Shown: positions 1 to 10,520, counted from the first letter of the stretch. The stretch is DNA of 64,000 bases from Cordia subcordata (GCA_028554755.1 JAPTOF010000020.1:11441001-11505000); one strand, 5' to 3'. The notes: a model not told the origin generated them from the sequence alone. Made by a program: numbers and translations.

Positions 1-478
1 AATCAAACCAAGAGTTATACATATTTTGACCCCTAATTACATATAAAAGTGTAAGAAAATTAACTATTTATGCTTGGCTCAATTGTATGTATTTTCAATT
101 TAACTAAACACTGATACTTTACTTAAAAATGTAGTGAATGTCAGTTAAACTTAAAAACATAACAAATGTTTGTTATACTTTGAAACGTAGCTAATGTAAA
201 CACTTTGAGGTGTAAATATATTTTTCAAATTCATATTAGTTAAACTCCTAAAACGTAACAAATTTTTACTATCCTAAAAGATTTAAATACCAGAATTTCA
301 ATATCATCGGTATAATCGAAAAAGTAACACATATTTTATTACACTTAAAACCGTAACTAGAATAGAAAGCCATCATTCTACTTTTTTATACTTAGTTCGA
401 ACATTAAAAAATATATGTAGCTACTAGCCTAAAATCTTGTAGCAACTACTATTGATAATCATAAGCCAATTTAATTAC
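1..478 (-). other. Intron 2 of the oxidase gene (partial)
   Basis: AT-rich sequence after the exon 2 donor at 477-478. I find no continuation of the oxidase coding sequence here, so this is taken as intron running off the left edge. No element or other gene is seen. Confidence 0.55.
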
Positions 479-734
479 CTGTAGTTCTTATAATTGCCAG
501 GGCTGGTGCAGCTTGTGAGCGAAAAGGAAAATAATCATAAACACCATTGCTAGGCTTGCTGGAGGAGACTCGGTCATCGATCCTATAAATGACCTTTTGC
601 TGACTGGGGAACCACGTTAGATCCCCAAACTCGTGTTGGCGGCCGAAGTTGACAGCCTCATCCCCCAAGTCCGAGTCGCTCTTCTCCATGTAGGTGATGG
701 ACCTTTTAAACAATGGTTGCAATTTCAGTGTCAC
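479..734 (-). CDS. L-gulonolactone oxidase-like protein, exon 2 (gene continues off the left edge)
   Basis: Second coding exon of the oxidase whose first exon is at 1514-2215. The minus-strand acceptor AG lies at 735-736. The exon opens with VTLKLQPLFKRSITY, which joins in frame to exon 1 (...GVISR). It includes the conserved block EFGDLTWFPSQQKVIYRID and ends ...LAIIRTT plus one base before a GT donor at 477-478, so the next codon is split, as expected before a Glu in this family. This part links the FAD-binding domain to the C-terminal D-arabinono-1,4-lactone oxidase domain. The remaining exons are not in the window, so integrity cannot be judged. Family knowledge: plant GulLO-type flavoproteins oxidise L-gulono-1,4-lactone toward ascorbate. 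Which paralogue this is cannot be told. Confidence 0.88.
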
Positions 735-1513
735 CTGCCATGTTACATTAAGTAGCTAATTATTCATAAAACCGGAGATAATTTTTGTTTAAAATTATAA
801 CTATTTTGTTCAAATTTTTACTCATATATGTACATATTGGGTGTCATCCACTTGGTTAAGTAAGATTTAAAATATGATCAACATGAATGACAGTGTCATC
901 TTTCAAAAATGTAATTATAAAAGAATATATTGTTAAATAAGTATTTAAAAATAGTAACTGAGTCTATCAAAAACTGGAGGATCAGATATAACTGTAGAGG
1001 TGAACATAAAATTGAAAAGATAAAACGAAAAACATTTAGGCAGAATCAAGTTTTGACCGTAAACCACTAAATTTTAGAGTGGTTAGATTGGTCATGATCT
1101 CAAATGTCAAAAACTGAAAACAAGCTATTTGGTTCTCAGTTTTAGGTGTAAATATGTTGGGATTTAGGAAATAATTACTAGAATATCATTATGTCGCATA
1201 ACTAAGTATGCAATAATCAAAATTTAAAATCGCCCAAAACTGTTTAAAAGCACTTTAACCGTAATCGTGGCTTTTTTATTATTTAGGGCGGTTTCGATGA
1301 TATCAAATTATACACCACCAAAATTAGTTCAGTTAAAAAATTAGCAGCAAATCTGCCCAACCCGCCGATTTACAACCCCATATACATATACATATATATA
1401 CATATACATATACATATACATATATATGTATATATACACACGCAACCATTTGCAGTTTACCCCTAGTCATTCCTGCTGAAATCTTAAAAGAGTTGCAAGA
1501 TTCAAAAGGATAC
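735..1513 (-). other. Intron 1 of the oxidase gene, with a microsatellite
   Basis: A 779-bp intron bounded by GT (1512-1513) and AG (735-736) on the minus strand. It contains a CATATA/TA microsatellite at about 1377-1440. Apart from the AT-rich intron and the repeat, nothing is recognised. Confidence 0.8.
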
Positions 1514-2215
1514 CCGTGAAATGACTCCAAGAACTCCTATAGATACTTTAGCTGCATTCAAGTGTGGGTCACCATCTACAAGCGTCCTGACTTTGACGTA
1601 GCCTTCATCAGGTCCAGCTGGTGTAACAACTAGAAGCTGAGTGACATAGTTATGAACGGCACTACCCAAACCCCACAGCGTGCTACCATGAGCGCCTGTG
1701 CTCAGGAGGCCGCCAATTGTCAAACCCCACCAATACGGTGAATAAGGCAACGCCAGGCCAGCCTTTGCCGACTCTTCGATCAGCTGCCTCAGCGTCACTC
1801 CACTCTCAACAGAAACCGTCATGCTCGATTTGTCGATCTCCACGACTCTGTTTAGGTTTTTGGTGCTTATAAGCAGCCCATCGTCGCCTCCAGGACAAAC
1901 CAGCTTGGGGATGCTATGTGAAAATTGAGTGGCCACTCTCATTTTCCTTCTCAGCTTTGTTGCATCAGCCACTATTGCAATGAGTTCTTGTTCTGTTGCT
2001 GGATATACAACTTGAGCTGCACGGCATACACTTCGATCCGGAAATGCACCATACGAGTTTGTTATGGTGCAGTTATGATTGTTGTTTGAGCACTTAACAG
2101 GATCTTCGGGTGGGCTACAATTTGCCACCATCAAGATTACAGAGAACATGAATGTTAGAATTAACGCATAAATCTTTCGTCTAATCATGCATTTCATGCT
2201 GAACGACTCCAACAT
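1514..2215 (-). CDS. L-gulonolactone oxidase-like protein, exon 1 (FAD-binding domain)
   Basis: First coding exon, about 234 codons. The start is MLESFSMKCMIRRK..., and Met7 or Met10 could also serve. A hydrophobic stretch (IYALILTFMFSVILMVA) follows, suggesting a signal peptide and secretory entry. Next comes a PCMH-type FAD-binding domain: VCRAAQVVYPATEQELIAIV, then FSHSIPKLVCPGGD, then the block WWGLTIGGLLSTGAHGSTLWG and VHNYVTQLLVVTP. These are hallmarks of plant L-gulonolactone oxidases. The last codon is Arg of ...GVISR at 1514-1516, followed by donor GT at 1512-1513. The reading frame is open throughout. The role is flavin-dependent oxidation of L-gulono-1,4-lactone to an ascorbate precursor. 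The paralogue is not assignable. Confidence 0.92.
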
Positions 2216-2300
2216 GGTCGATAGTTAAAAACGTCTACAGATTCGAAGGGGAGGGGTATTGAAAATGGTGTGGTTTGGACACAACTATGTCCAAGTTGGC

Positions 2301-2310
2301 GCTTTATATA
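2301..2310 (-). promoter_or_regulatory. TATA box of the oxidase gene
   Basis: On the minus strand the sequence reads TATATAAAGC, about 86 bp upstream of the first ATG at 2215. This is a normal spacing for a plant TATA box and a short 5' leader. No other TATA-like site sits as well. Position and motif are seen; function is inferred. Confidence 0.6.
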
Positions 2311-2997
2311 GACTTCAGTCATGGTAGTGTGTTCATTGATACTGTGGCAGAAATAGAATATCAATTCCTCATTTAATAATGGGGTTGAATTTTCAACGCC
2401 AGCCGAATGAAGGCAAAGATATTAGAACATGGCTGGGAAGATATTGATGCATTTTACTTTTCTTCATATGAAATCATGACTTATTTTATATGATTTGATG
2501 CCAACACAGTTCCGAACTATCCCTTGTTACATAATCCCACCATATTCGTCTGAATATCAATAAAATAAAGCCATAAGCATTATATCCTCTATATTTTATC
2601 AAAGTTGTATATTTTTTTTTCTATTTTAAAATTCATAATACCTCCGAAATTATAAAGAATGTTACTTAATAACTGCTAATTCTTGGGTGATTATGCAACA
2701 CTATCTATATTATATATAGGAGATCTTATCGAATTTTAGAACCATCAAAAATTTTATTTAATCTGACAAAGCATATCGATAAAATACATTTTACTCTAAA
2801 ATTAGACTTTGATCAACTTGCATCGAGTCATGCATGGACATCAGAAGTCGGCTCCTAGAAGAAACGGCCAGGAAAGCACAAGTTTTGTTCCGGAACTGTA
2901 ATCCCACACGGGGATTCTTTCACTCGCTTTCTTCTGCCGGACAGCATAAATATTACACGTGTCTTGCTGAAAATTAAAGAACATGAGTACTAGAATA

Positions 2998-3377
2998 TGT
3001 AAGGAATGGTTTGCGTTCTCATGTTAGTTAAAGAATATAGAAAAATAAATTTACCTTATTTGTTATCTTGTCCTTTTTTTAGTTCTATCTTATTTGTATT
3101 TTTGCATTAATTATAACTATCATATTGTGTTGTCTCTATATTCTATAAATAGATACTTAGCCTATTGTAATAGGTGTGATGGAGAAAATAGAGACATGAG
3201 GTAGTTTAGTAGAGAGCTATTAGAGCTGGAGCGAGAGTCTATATTGAATTCATTATCGACGTTGTCTTAATAAAATTTTCCTTTTGCCTGTGGAGGAGGA
3301 TTAGGCCGAACTACGTAAAATAGTGTTTTGAAGTTCTTGTTAATTTCCTCTCATTTACACCACGTTTTTTTCCAACA
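2998..3377 (+). mobile_element. Copia-type solo LTR with 5-bp target duplication
   Basis: A 380-bp segment beginning TGTAAGG and ending CCAACA. It is flanked by the exact direct repeat GAATA at 2993-2997 and 3378-3382. Inside are a TATA-like TCTATAAATAGA near 3142, a TTAATAAAA polyadenylation-like site, and a GGCCGAACTACGTA segment typical of plant Copia LTRs. There is no internal retrotransposon sequence on either side, so this is a solo LTR left by LTR-LTR recombination. TSD and termini are seen; the Copia assignment is by resemblance. Confidence 0.85.
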
Positions 3378-3382
3378 GAATA

Positions 3383-4030
3383 ATACTAAGTTTGTCCATT
3401 AGGTGTCGACATATTATTCCAATTTATTTAATTATTTACTCCTATCAACAAATGAAGTATTCTAATTATTCTAAAAAAGGCATTTACATGAAAATTATGT
3501 ATTCTTAAGGCTAAAGAGTCAAAAATAGAAAAGGACAGAAAGGTCTCCATTCTGGCTCTCTTGTAGCTTGATCCTCCGCACACAAGAATCCTTAATTAAT
3601 ATGGGATTCCAACTTGGTACCATTTGAGTGAGATTTTGACAAAAGAGTTGCTCTTTGAAGGGCATAATACAATGATAATTGTAAGTTATGTTCGGGGGAG
3701 CTATTATCTATCAATGGTCTCTATGTTAGAATTAGTTGAGGGAACTTAGAAGCGGTTGTTTATTTTTGTATTTATTTAATTATTCTCATAAACTTATTCT
3801 TCTCAACCCAAATGTAATAAAAGCAGGCTGCGAACACGGTGTTTGTGATATCTGCCTTTGGTGATCTTCTTTCCTCAACAAATTCATCACTTTTTAATCA
3901 GTTCGTGCCAATTTATGTCCAGTTTGTTACAAAGATTTGAGAAACAGTCTGTGATTTGCATATTTCTTAAATAGGATTTTTTGAGTGTTCATTTTTATGG
4001 GCTTTTAATCTAATGCTTTGTTATTCGGAA
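3383..4030. other. Unassigned AT-rich stretch
   Basis: No gene or well-bounded element recognised. A TGTTAG...CAACA segment around 3724-3882 resembles an LTR but has no matching flanking repeat. Confidence 0.4.
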
Positions 4031-4330
4031 GATGCCGTTATCGAATAGTTAATCGAACGTCTAAGTTGTGCAGGATTAAGAAATCCATGAATTAATATTT
4101 TATCTGCAAAAGAAAAAGGTGGAGAAGAATTATATATTGATGAAACTCGATGGAAAGATTTTGCGTCACTAAGGCTCCGTTTATTTTGAGGAAATTAACT
4201 TGTCTTGAAATTTTTTTTATGAAAATTTCTTCTTAGAAAATATATTTCTAACAAAATATTTTCTATTATTTAATTATCATAATAATAATTAATTGAAAAA
4301 TATTTTTTAATGACACAAAAAAAAAATTTC
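4031..4330 (+). repeat. Direct repeat, copy 1 (matches 7035-7330)
   Basis: From AAGATGCCGTTATCGAATAG through the AAGGCTCCGTTTATTTTGAG block, this runs nearly identical to 7035-7330 with only scattered substitutions. It includes the left half of a MITE. Copy 2 lies directly after a CACTA terminus, whereas this copy has no CACTA next to it. Confidence 0.8.
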
Positions 4331-4602
4331 TTTTTTGCATCAATGGGGTCCAAAGGGCGGCGGTTGGGGGGGCGGGGGGATGGGTTTGATCTGATGAACA
4401 AACACAATTGTGCTTGGCCAGGGGGAGGGAAGATGTTATAAATTGTGATGTTCGTTTTCTTTTTTTGAGAAGATGAAAATATTTTTAGGAAAATTAACTT
4501 ATTTTTTTAACCAAGAAAATGTGTTTTTGTTGAATATTTTATTTTTAACAATCAAATATTAAAAAAAATATTTTCCTAAAGACAAACAAATAGAGCCTAG
4601 AG
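4172..4602. mobile_element. MITE with GGCTCYRTTTRTTT terminal inverted repeats
   Basis: The left end reads AAGGCTCCGTTTATTTTGAG. The right end, read on the minus strand, is TAGGCTCTATTTGTTTGTC. Both are followed by AGGAAAAT/AGGAAATT, giving imperfect inverted arms over about 30 bp or more. There is no coding capacity. The GGCTCCGTTTGTTT-type terminus is common in plant hAT-like MITEs. No clean TSD was found. A G-rich tract at 4352-4381 sits in the middle. The left half is present again at about 7175-7330. Confidence 0.55.
4352..4381 (+). other. G-rich tract, G-quadruplex candidate
   Basis: Runs of three to seven G separated by short loops (GGGG, GGG, GGGGGGG, GGGGGG) in otherwise AT-rich DNA. 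Four-stranded folding is possible by base content only. Confidence 0.4.
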
Positions 4603-4868
4603 TGAATAAATCAAAAGAATTTTGAGTTGAAGTTCTAGAAACATTTGTTCCTAGTGAAACGTCAGCCTGCCCAGCATGTCTAATTAACCATAAGTGAATA
4701 ATTTTTCATCTTGAAGAAGTCATTTTACGCTGTCACTATACTTCTGCAGTATTTTAATACCAGAGATCTCTTGAAGCATCAAATTGAGCATGATGCTTCT
4801 ATGAACTTATATTTTCCCTCTATTTTTTTTCCTCTTTTCCTTTTCTGTTCTGACCTCCTGATGACATT

Positions 4869-5060
4869 TGTTGACGTCTACAAAAGTCCCAAATAAAAAA
4901 TTTTTAAGAATTAAGATGAATATATAAGGTCTGGGCTACACCTCATATTGACCAATTAGTTTTTATGATACAATCTTAGTGATTCTTAACATAGTAGTGT
5001 GACCCGTCAAACTCGTCCATTATACACATCTATTCACGTGGTGACCCATCTTTGTAAGCA
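4869..5060 (+). mobile_element. Small LTR-like segment (TGTTGACGTCTACAAAAGTC type)
   Basis: Starts TGTTGACGTCTACAAAAGTC and contains ATATATAAGGTCTGGGCTAC, then a GTGACCCGTCAAACTCG stretch. Related starts occur at about 5805 and 7836 (TGTTGAATTTTATAAAAGTC and TGTTGAAGTCTATAAAAGTC), each followed by a TATAAGG box. This looks like a short non-autonomous LTR family. There is no coding sequence, and the termini were not resolved. Confidence 0.4.
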
Positions 5061-5061
5061 G

Positions 5062-5069
5062 CTACATAC

Positions 5070-5117
<48 letters not shown>
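5062..5117. repeat. (CATA)n/(TA)n microsatellite
   Basis: CATA units pass directly into a long TA run. Confidence 0.9.
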
Positions 5118-5120
<3 letters not shown>

Positions 5121-5139
5121 GCACAAGACTAACTAATCG

Positions 5140-6050
5140 AATAAAATATTTTTTATTTTCCAAACACATTTCATTAAATATAAAGATAATTATTACTCAT
5201 TCACTTGTTGCAAAAAATTATATATTGCATATCTATACATCCTGTTAGATATCTTCTCTTATATAATATATAAAAATCATAAAGAATTAATGTTTAAGTT
5301 ATCTATTATCTCTTTCTTTATTAAATATATTATCACAAAAAAATTATTAATAAATATGCCATAGTTTAAGTATTATTAATTAAATTTTGTTAGATTTTTA
5401 TTGAAACTCATTTAAAATAAATTAAATAACCAACGGCATTTTGAGATTCTAAATACTTATTAAACTCAATGAATTTTTCAATTAGTAATATAAATTAGGG
5501 GGGTGACACATCAAGTATTTAGGGGGGGCAAGACATCAATGAAAATAAACACATCAAGTATTTAGGGGAGGCAAGACATCAATGAAAATAAACAAATTCA
5601 TAAATACTTATTGAACTGGGGGCCTATAGCTACTATTGCGCCCCCTCCTCCTCAGGCGATCATGGTGGTCCATCCCTATTCCAAACTACACGACTATTTT
5701 GGTTCCGTTTCGAGCCCTGTTCCAAGTCACGCGAGCATCTAGACGGGATCACATGTTCATTTGTCAAGTAGTGTAGACACTATTTCGGGTGATATGTTAG
5801 GGGGTGTTGAATTTTATAAAAGTCTAATATGAAAAATTTTCAAAAATTAATATCATTATATAAGGTTCAGAGCTATTTTTTATATTAATTAATTAATTTT
5901 TATAATAGAGAATTCTTCACAACATTCATAAAGACCTTCTCTTTCCATTTAGAAAAATAAATCCTCACCTGTTCTTCTCTAGTTAATTAATTAACTTCAA
6001 AGCCACAACCCACAAACACTAAAATCATAGCATACAACTTAACCAAGTAA
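5140..6050 (+). repeat. Dispersed repeat family, copy A
   Basis: AT-rich repeat including the GGGGGGTGACACATCAAGTA and GGGGGGCAAGACATC motifs and an LTR-like TGTTGAATTTTATAAAAGTC part. From about 5376 it matches copy B (7360-8075). Its first 370 bp match 8640-9035 in inverted orientation. A 43-bp unit (ACATCAAGTATTTAGGGG...) is tandemly doubled at about 5508-5592. No protein is encoded. The superfamily is unknown. Confidence 0.65.
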
Positions 6051-6202
6051 GCGATATTATGTCCCTTGACATTTTCAAGTTTATTAGATTTTTTTTCTTT
6101 ATTTATTTCAAGGAGGACGTTTTACTTTCTTAACATTCTTTTTATATTCTAAGTACTTGTATTCATGCAATATATGTATTTTGATTAGTAATCAACATAC
6201 AG

Positions 6203-6357
6203 GTTGACATTGCCAACCCAGAATTGTTTATTAGAGGCTTGTTGGATTATATGCTTATATTTTTGTTGAGTGCTTGGGCTTGTTCGGCCGTGGGACAAAG
6301 TGCTCAAGAGTAGTCAATGAAGTAAGAAGGCAATTCATTAAGAGGCCAGGGATCATG
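6203..6357 (+). pseudogene. Captured single exon of a type II (AVP2-like) H+-translocating pyrophosphatase, frameshifted
   Basis: An exon-like stretch bounded by a CAG acceptor (6200-6202) and an ATG|GTTAGT donor (6358). It translates to NPELFIRGLLDYMLIFLLSA, then WACSAVGQSAQE, then, one frame over, VVNEVRRQFIKRPGIM. These blocks match the membrane segment and following loop of plant type II vacuolar/Golgi H+-PPases as I know the family. One G is missing after ...SAQE near 6310, so the frame is broken. The neighbouring exon (beginning DYKEKPDY in the family) is not found nearby. It lies among repeats 0.7 kb before a CACTA terminus, so this is a fragment carried or copied by a transposon rather than a gene. 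Confidence 0.75.
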
Positions 6358-6764
6358 GTTAGTGTTCTATTCTTCTAATGTTACCTACCATTCAGAGGTG
6401 CCAGGATGGATTCATCTTTAGAAGAATAGATAGCGGATATCCTCTATGTTTGTGCACTAGTTTTGCCTTTATCATTTCTCTTTAAGTTGATCTAGTTGGT
6501 AGGATATGTGCTAATCTCTAAAGAAATTTTAGGATGAGTTATAATGAAATGGCAGATCCCAAACATTGTAAAATTTTGTTGAATCGTGTTCACTTTATAG
6601 TTGGAATTTTAAATAATTGTTGTTGAAATGACTACTTATTTTTAATCTTTGCATAAAATTGTTAGTTATTATCGGCTCATGAATAAAATCACTTGGACTC
6701 TATCAGAACAGAATTTCTTATACATTTTGGCTATCATCTAATTGTTAATTTAGAAGATGGGAAA

Positions 6765-7034
6765 ATGGTAGCTAAAATTAGCGACCGCCTTGTCGGTAGC
6801 TAAACCGGTTGTTAACAGTTTTGTGACCGATTCCATGATTGCATGTACATGCTATTTTAGCGACCGACAATGCAGTTGCTAATTTCAAAATCGGTCGCTA
6901 ATTTGAATTTAGCGATGAGACGTTTAGCGATCGCTTACTTCGGTCACAAAATTGGTCGCTAATGTTATTTAACGACTGATTTTACAATTTAGCTACTGAT
7001 TTTAGCGGTAGTAAAAGGACTTTTTCTTGTAGTG
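6765..7034 (+). mobile_element. Right end of a CACTA (En/Spm) element
   Basis: Ends CTTTTTCTTGTAGTG at 7034, the inverse of the canonical CACTACAAGAAAAAG terminus. The preceding 270 bp are packed with subterminal repeats of the TTAGCGACCG / CGGTCGCTAA type in both orientations, as CACTA ends are. No matching left CACTACAAG terminus was found upstream, so the element is truncated or its left end is unrecognised. No coding remnant. Confidence 0.75.
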
Positions 7035-7330
7035 AAAGATGCGGTTATCAAATAGTTAATCGAACGTCTAAGTTGTGCAGGATTAAGAAATCTATGAATT
7101 AATATTTTATCTGCAAAAGAAAAAGGTGGAGAAGAATTATATATTGATGAAAATCGATGGAAAAATTTTGCGTCACTAAGGCTCCGTTTATTTTGAGGAA
7201 ATTAACTTGTCTTGAATTTTTTTTATGAAATTTTTTTTTTCTAAAAAATATTTTTCTAACAAAATATTTTCTATTGTTTGGTTGCCACAATAATAATTAA
7301 TTGAAAAATATTTTTTAATGACACAAAAAA
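7035..7330 (+). repeat. Direct repeat, copy 2 (matches 4031-4330)
   Basis: Starts exactly at the outer edge of the CACTA terminus and follows copy 1 closely, including the left half of the MITE. It then switches to the copy B repeat instead of completing the MITE. Confidence 0.8.
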
Positions 7331-7359
7331 ATATATTTTTGTGTATCACCAAAAAATGA

Positions 7360-7581
7360 TTAATAAATATGTCATAGTTTAAATATTATTAATTAAATTT
7401 TGTTTTATTTTTATTGAAACTCATTTAAAATAAATTAAATAACCAACAACATTTTGAGATTCTAAATACTTATTAAACTCAATGACTTATTCAATTAGTA
7501 AAATAAATTAGGGGGGGTGACACATCAAGTATTTAGGGGGGGCAAGACATCAATAAAAATAAACAAATTCATAAAAATATA

Positions 7582-7617
<36 letters not shown>

Positions 7618-8075
7618 AATTGGGGAGGGCTATAGTTGCTATTGCGCCTCCTCCCCCCGGCCAGTTGTGGTTGTCCATCCCTGTTTTGAGCCACACAACT
7701 ATTCGGGTTTTGTTTCGGGCCTTGTTCTAGGTCACACGAGCATCCAACCGGGATCACATGTCCATTTATCAAGTGGTGTAGACATCATTCGGGTCATATG
7801 TTGGGGGTGGTTGGGGGGGGGGGGGAGGGAGGGGTTGTTGAAGTCTATAAAAGTCCAATGTGGAAAAATTTTAAAAACTTATGTCACTATATAAGGTGTT
7901 GAGCTACTTTTCATGTTAATTAATTAATTTTTATGACAGAGAATTCTCGACAACATTCATTAAGACCTTTTCTTTCCACTTAGAAATATAAATCCTCACC
8001 TGTTCTTCCCTAGTTAATTAATTAACTTCAAAGCCACAACCCACAGACACTAAAATCATAACATACAACTTCAGC
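7360..8075 (+). repeat. Dispersed repeat family, copy B
   Basis: Collinear with 5376-6050 including the GGGGGGGTGACACATC motif, the LTR-like TGTTGAAGTCTATAAAAGTC part and the terminal CACAACCCACA block. It has a (TA)n tract at about 7586-7615 and a run of 14 or more G at 7804-7835 that copy A lacks. Confidence 0.7.
7804..7835 (+). other. Poly-G tract, G-quadruplex candidate
   Basis: GGGG-T-GG-TT followed by about 14 G, then AGGGAGGGG. It sits in the repeat immediately before the TGTTGAAGTC LTR-like start. Structure potential is judged from base runs only. Confidence 0.5.
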
Positions 8076-8629
8076 ACACCATCCACCGTATCCGTCACGG
8101 AACCCAAAAGGTTGTTCAACTCAACATTCCAATTACTTACATAATGGCCAATAGCTAAACTAGTTCACCTTTCTTTTTATCCTAATTTTCCTTGTAAAAC
8201 ACGTGACTATGATTCATATGCAATTTAATTCTTCGCAATGCATTAGCACCTAAATTTTAAAGGGCGGAGGGAGGGGGGCAAGTAGGGGTTGTAGCCCCCC
8301 TTAGCTCCAAAAAAAAAATTTTATACATTTTTTTATATTTTACGATTTTTTTTTTGGTTGGTTAATAAGTAAGTGCATTGTATTAAAATTTGCTGAATAA
8401 AACTTTACATCAATAGTCTAAACAAAAGAACTAAAAAAACTCCCAACTAGGCTAACAAACAGAGGTCGAGATCCAAGGATTTACAAATGGCCCTGTTGAG
8501 GGGGTATTTTTAAACAGCCTACCCATATATATTCTATACTTCACGTCAAAAAAAAAATATTATAGATTTTTTTTTTCCATTGGTGTATCGTCTCCACCCC
8601 CGCTCCTCCGCGCGCGGGCGGAGGTTATT
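8076..8629. other. Unassigned repeat-like sequence
   Basis: No gene seen. At 8263-8300 a GGGCGGAGGGAGG...TAGCCCCCCTT segment resembles ends of plant hAT-type elements. At 8590-8625 a GC-rich GGCGGAGG / CCTCCGCG palindrome abuts copy C. Confidence 0.35.
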
Positions 8630-9035
8630 TGATGTGCCGCCCTCTAATTTATAGTACCAATCAGAAAACTTATTAAGTTTAATCTATTGTTTAAATCCTC
8701 AAATGTTGTCGATTATTTAATTTATTTAAATGATTTTTAAAAAAAATCTAACAAAATTTAATTAATAATACTTAAGCTATGACATATTTATTAAATTTTT
8801 TCTTGGTGATAATATATTTAATAAAGAAAGATTTAATGAATAACTTAAATATTAATTCATTATGATTTTTTATGTCCGTATAAGAGAAGATGTCATGCAT
8901 GTCTAAATATGCAATATGTAAAATTTTTGCAGTCAATAAATAAGGAATAATTATCTTTACATATACCAAAATGTGTTTAGAAAATAAAAAAATCATTCGC
9001 TTAGTCAATCATTCATATATTTTATAATATAATGA
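8630..9035 (-). repeat. Dispersed repeat family, copy C (inverted)
   Basis: Read on the minus strand this follows 5140-5510: the TTTTTATTTTCTAAACACAT start, then AATAAATATGTCATAGCTTA, then a GGGCGGCACATCAAATA end corresponding to GGGGGTGACACATCAAGTA. With copy A it makes a widely spaced inverted repeat. A (TA)n tract follows at about 9044-9067. Confidence 0.65.
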
Positions 9036-9067
9036 GAAAAGTTATATATATATATATATATATATAT

Positions 9068-9983
9068 CTTTTATTTCCTATATAAAATGCTTATCCAAAA
9101 AAATCATCGCTTATTTAAGTAATTTCTTTTTAAGAACTTCGCTCCCAACTCCAAATCTTGATTCAGCCACTGCTGTAAAGGCATAAAAAAAAAGGTTTAA
9201 TTTATCGGCTATACTTTTATGATCATGAATTATTGGATAAGGGTCAAGATTAAAGTCGTCCATAATTAATTATATCTATGAGTAGTGTGGTGGAGTACCC
9301 AGTTATTTCATATTGATTAATCAAGATTCTTGGGATCAATATATACAGATCCAAAGCTTGTAGCTAATTGATTTTAGACTCTGGGTTTCAGTATGGAAAG
9401 CCTCTAAATTGGTTACTTGTTATACCAATTTATTAAATTCCTGCCAATTCCTCTAAATTGGTTACTTCTTATAACACTTGTTAATTCGTCCCTTACAAAT
9501 TAGTTGCTGTACTGATTGACTTTAAGATAAGAGTCACAAGTTATTTAATATATTCCTCTTTAAGTTTTTTGAAATACGCCAGGCTCAAACTCACGTTCCT
9601 AAGGAAGATTGATGTTTTTGACATAAAAAATGATTATTTAGACGAAAAATAATTAATCTATTTTTTAAATTATAATTACGACACCCACTTATAAACTACC
9701 CACATATCCCGAATCAAACCAAGATGATACTTTATGTTTTGTGTGTGTAATATTATGTGAAAGTTTTTGTAACCACTTTTGTGAAGATCTTCCAATAAAT
9801 CTACCGTTACCATAACAAACTCCATTTTTTTCCAAATAAACAAATGCAACGATTTTATTTTCGTCGCACAGGCTCTCCGGTATATGAATGTGTCGTCTAT
9901 GTATTACTTTCCACCTGGATAAAGGATTAATTTCAATATAAATCCAAGGAAAACAAACCAAATTCCTTTCAATCCTCTATTAA
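9068..9983. other. No recognised feature
   Basis: AT-rich sequence. A minus-strand open frame at 9689-9961 has no family signature and is not claimed as a gene. AATCTTGATTCAGCCACTG near 9155 resembles an hAT-type end, but no partner was placed. Confidence 0.4.
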
Positions 9984-10187
9984 CTTTTTTGCTAAAACGC
10001 TCGTGTTTAGGACTAATGTCATTAGTAGTCTCTAAACACTCAAAATTAGCTCAAAAGACACCTGTGTTTTTTTGACATATGCATTAACATTCCATTTTGT
10101 CAATTTTTTTTTCATCTATTTTAACATTAAATGTCTTACTCGCACTAAAAATGAGAGTGAACTTTGTATTTTGCCGATTAACTGTAT

Positions 10188-10520
10188 TGTTGGGGAAAAA
10201 CATACAAACACGAAGAATACGAGAAGAAATAACGGACACAAGAATTACGTGGTTCGGCTTTAAAGCCTACGTCCACGGACAGCAGAGAATAATTCTATTA
10301 TTGATCACGAATGCTACAAGGCTCTCACTCTAGTTTCTCTCTCACACATAACATAATGAATATTGCCACATATTTATAGTGCAAAGGTTTCCTAAACCTA
10401 TTAAGCAGAAAAAGGCAACTAATTAATTATGTGCTACAAAAAGTAACAAGCGAATAAGGTAATATGCTAACAAGGAAATCTGCTATTCTTGTTGCCCAAG
10501 AATACGGGCCACATTCAACA
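10188..10520 (-). repeat. Copia-A 3' LTR
   Basis: TGTTGGGG...TTCAACA, 333 bp. On the minus strand a TATA box CACTATAAATATG lies near 10367-10380. The polypurine tract GGTGGAGATT (10521-10531) abuts it. Confidence 0.95.

Noticed and set aside
1333..1530. Minus-strand open frame rich in Tyr/Val/Ile
   Set aside because: It reads through the CATATA microsatellite and the exon 1 donor of the oxidase gene; it is intron, not a gene.
3724..3882. TGTTAG...CAACA segment resembling a short LTR
   Set aside because: The flanks (CTCTA and AATTC) do not match, and no PBS or TATA pattern supports it.
9689..9961. 90-residue minus-strand open frame
   Set aside because: No family signature, no promoter or splice context, just outside the long-TIR element; chance is likely.
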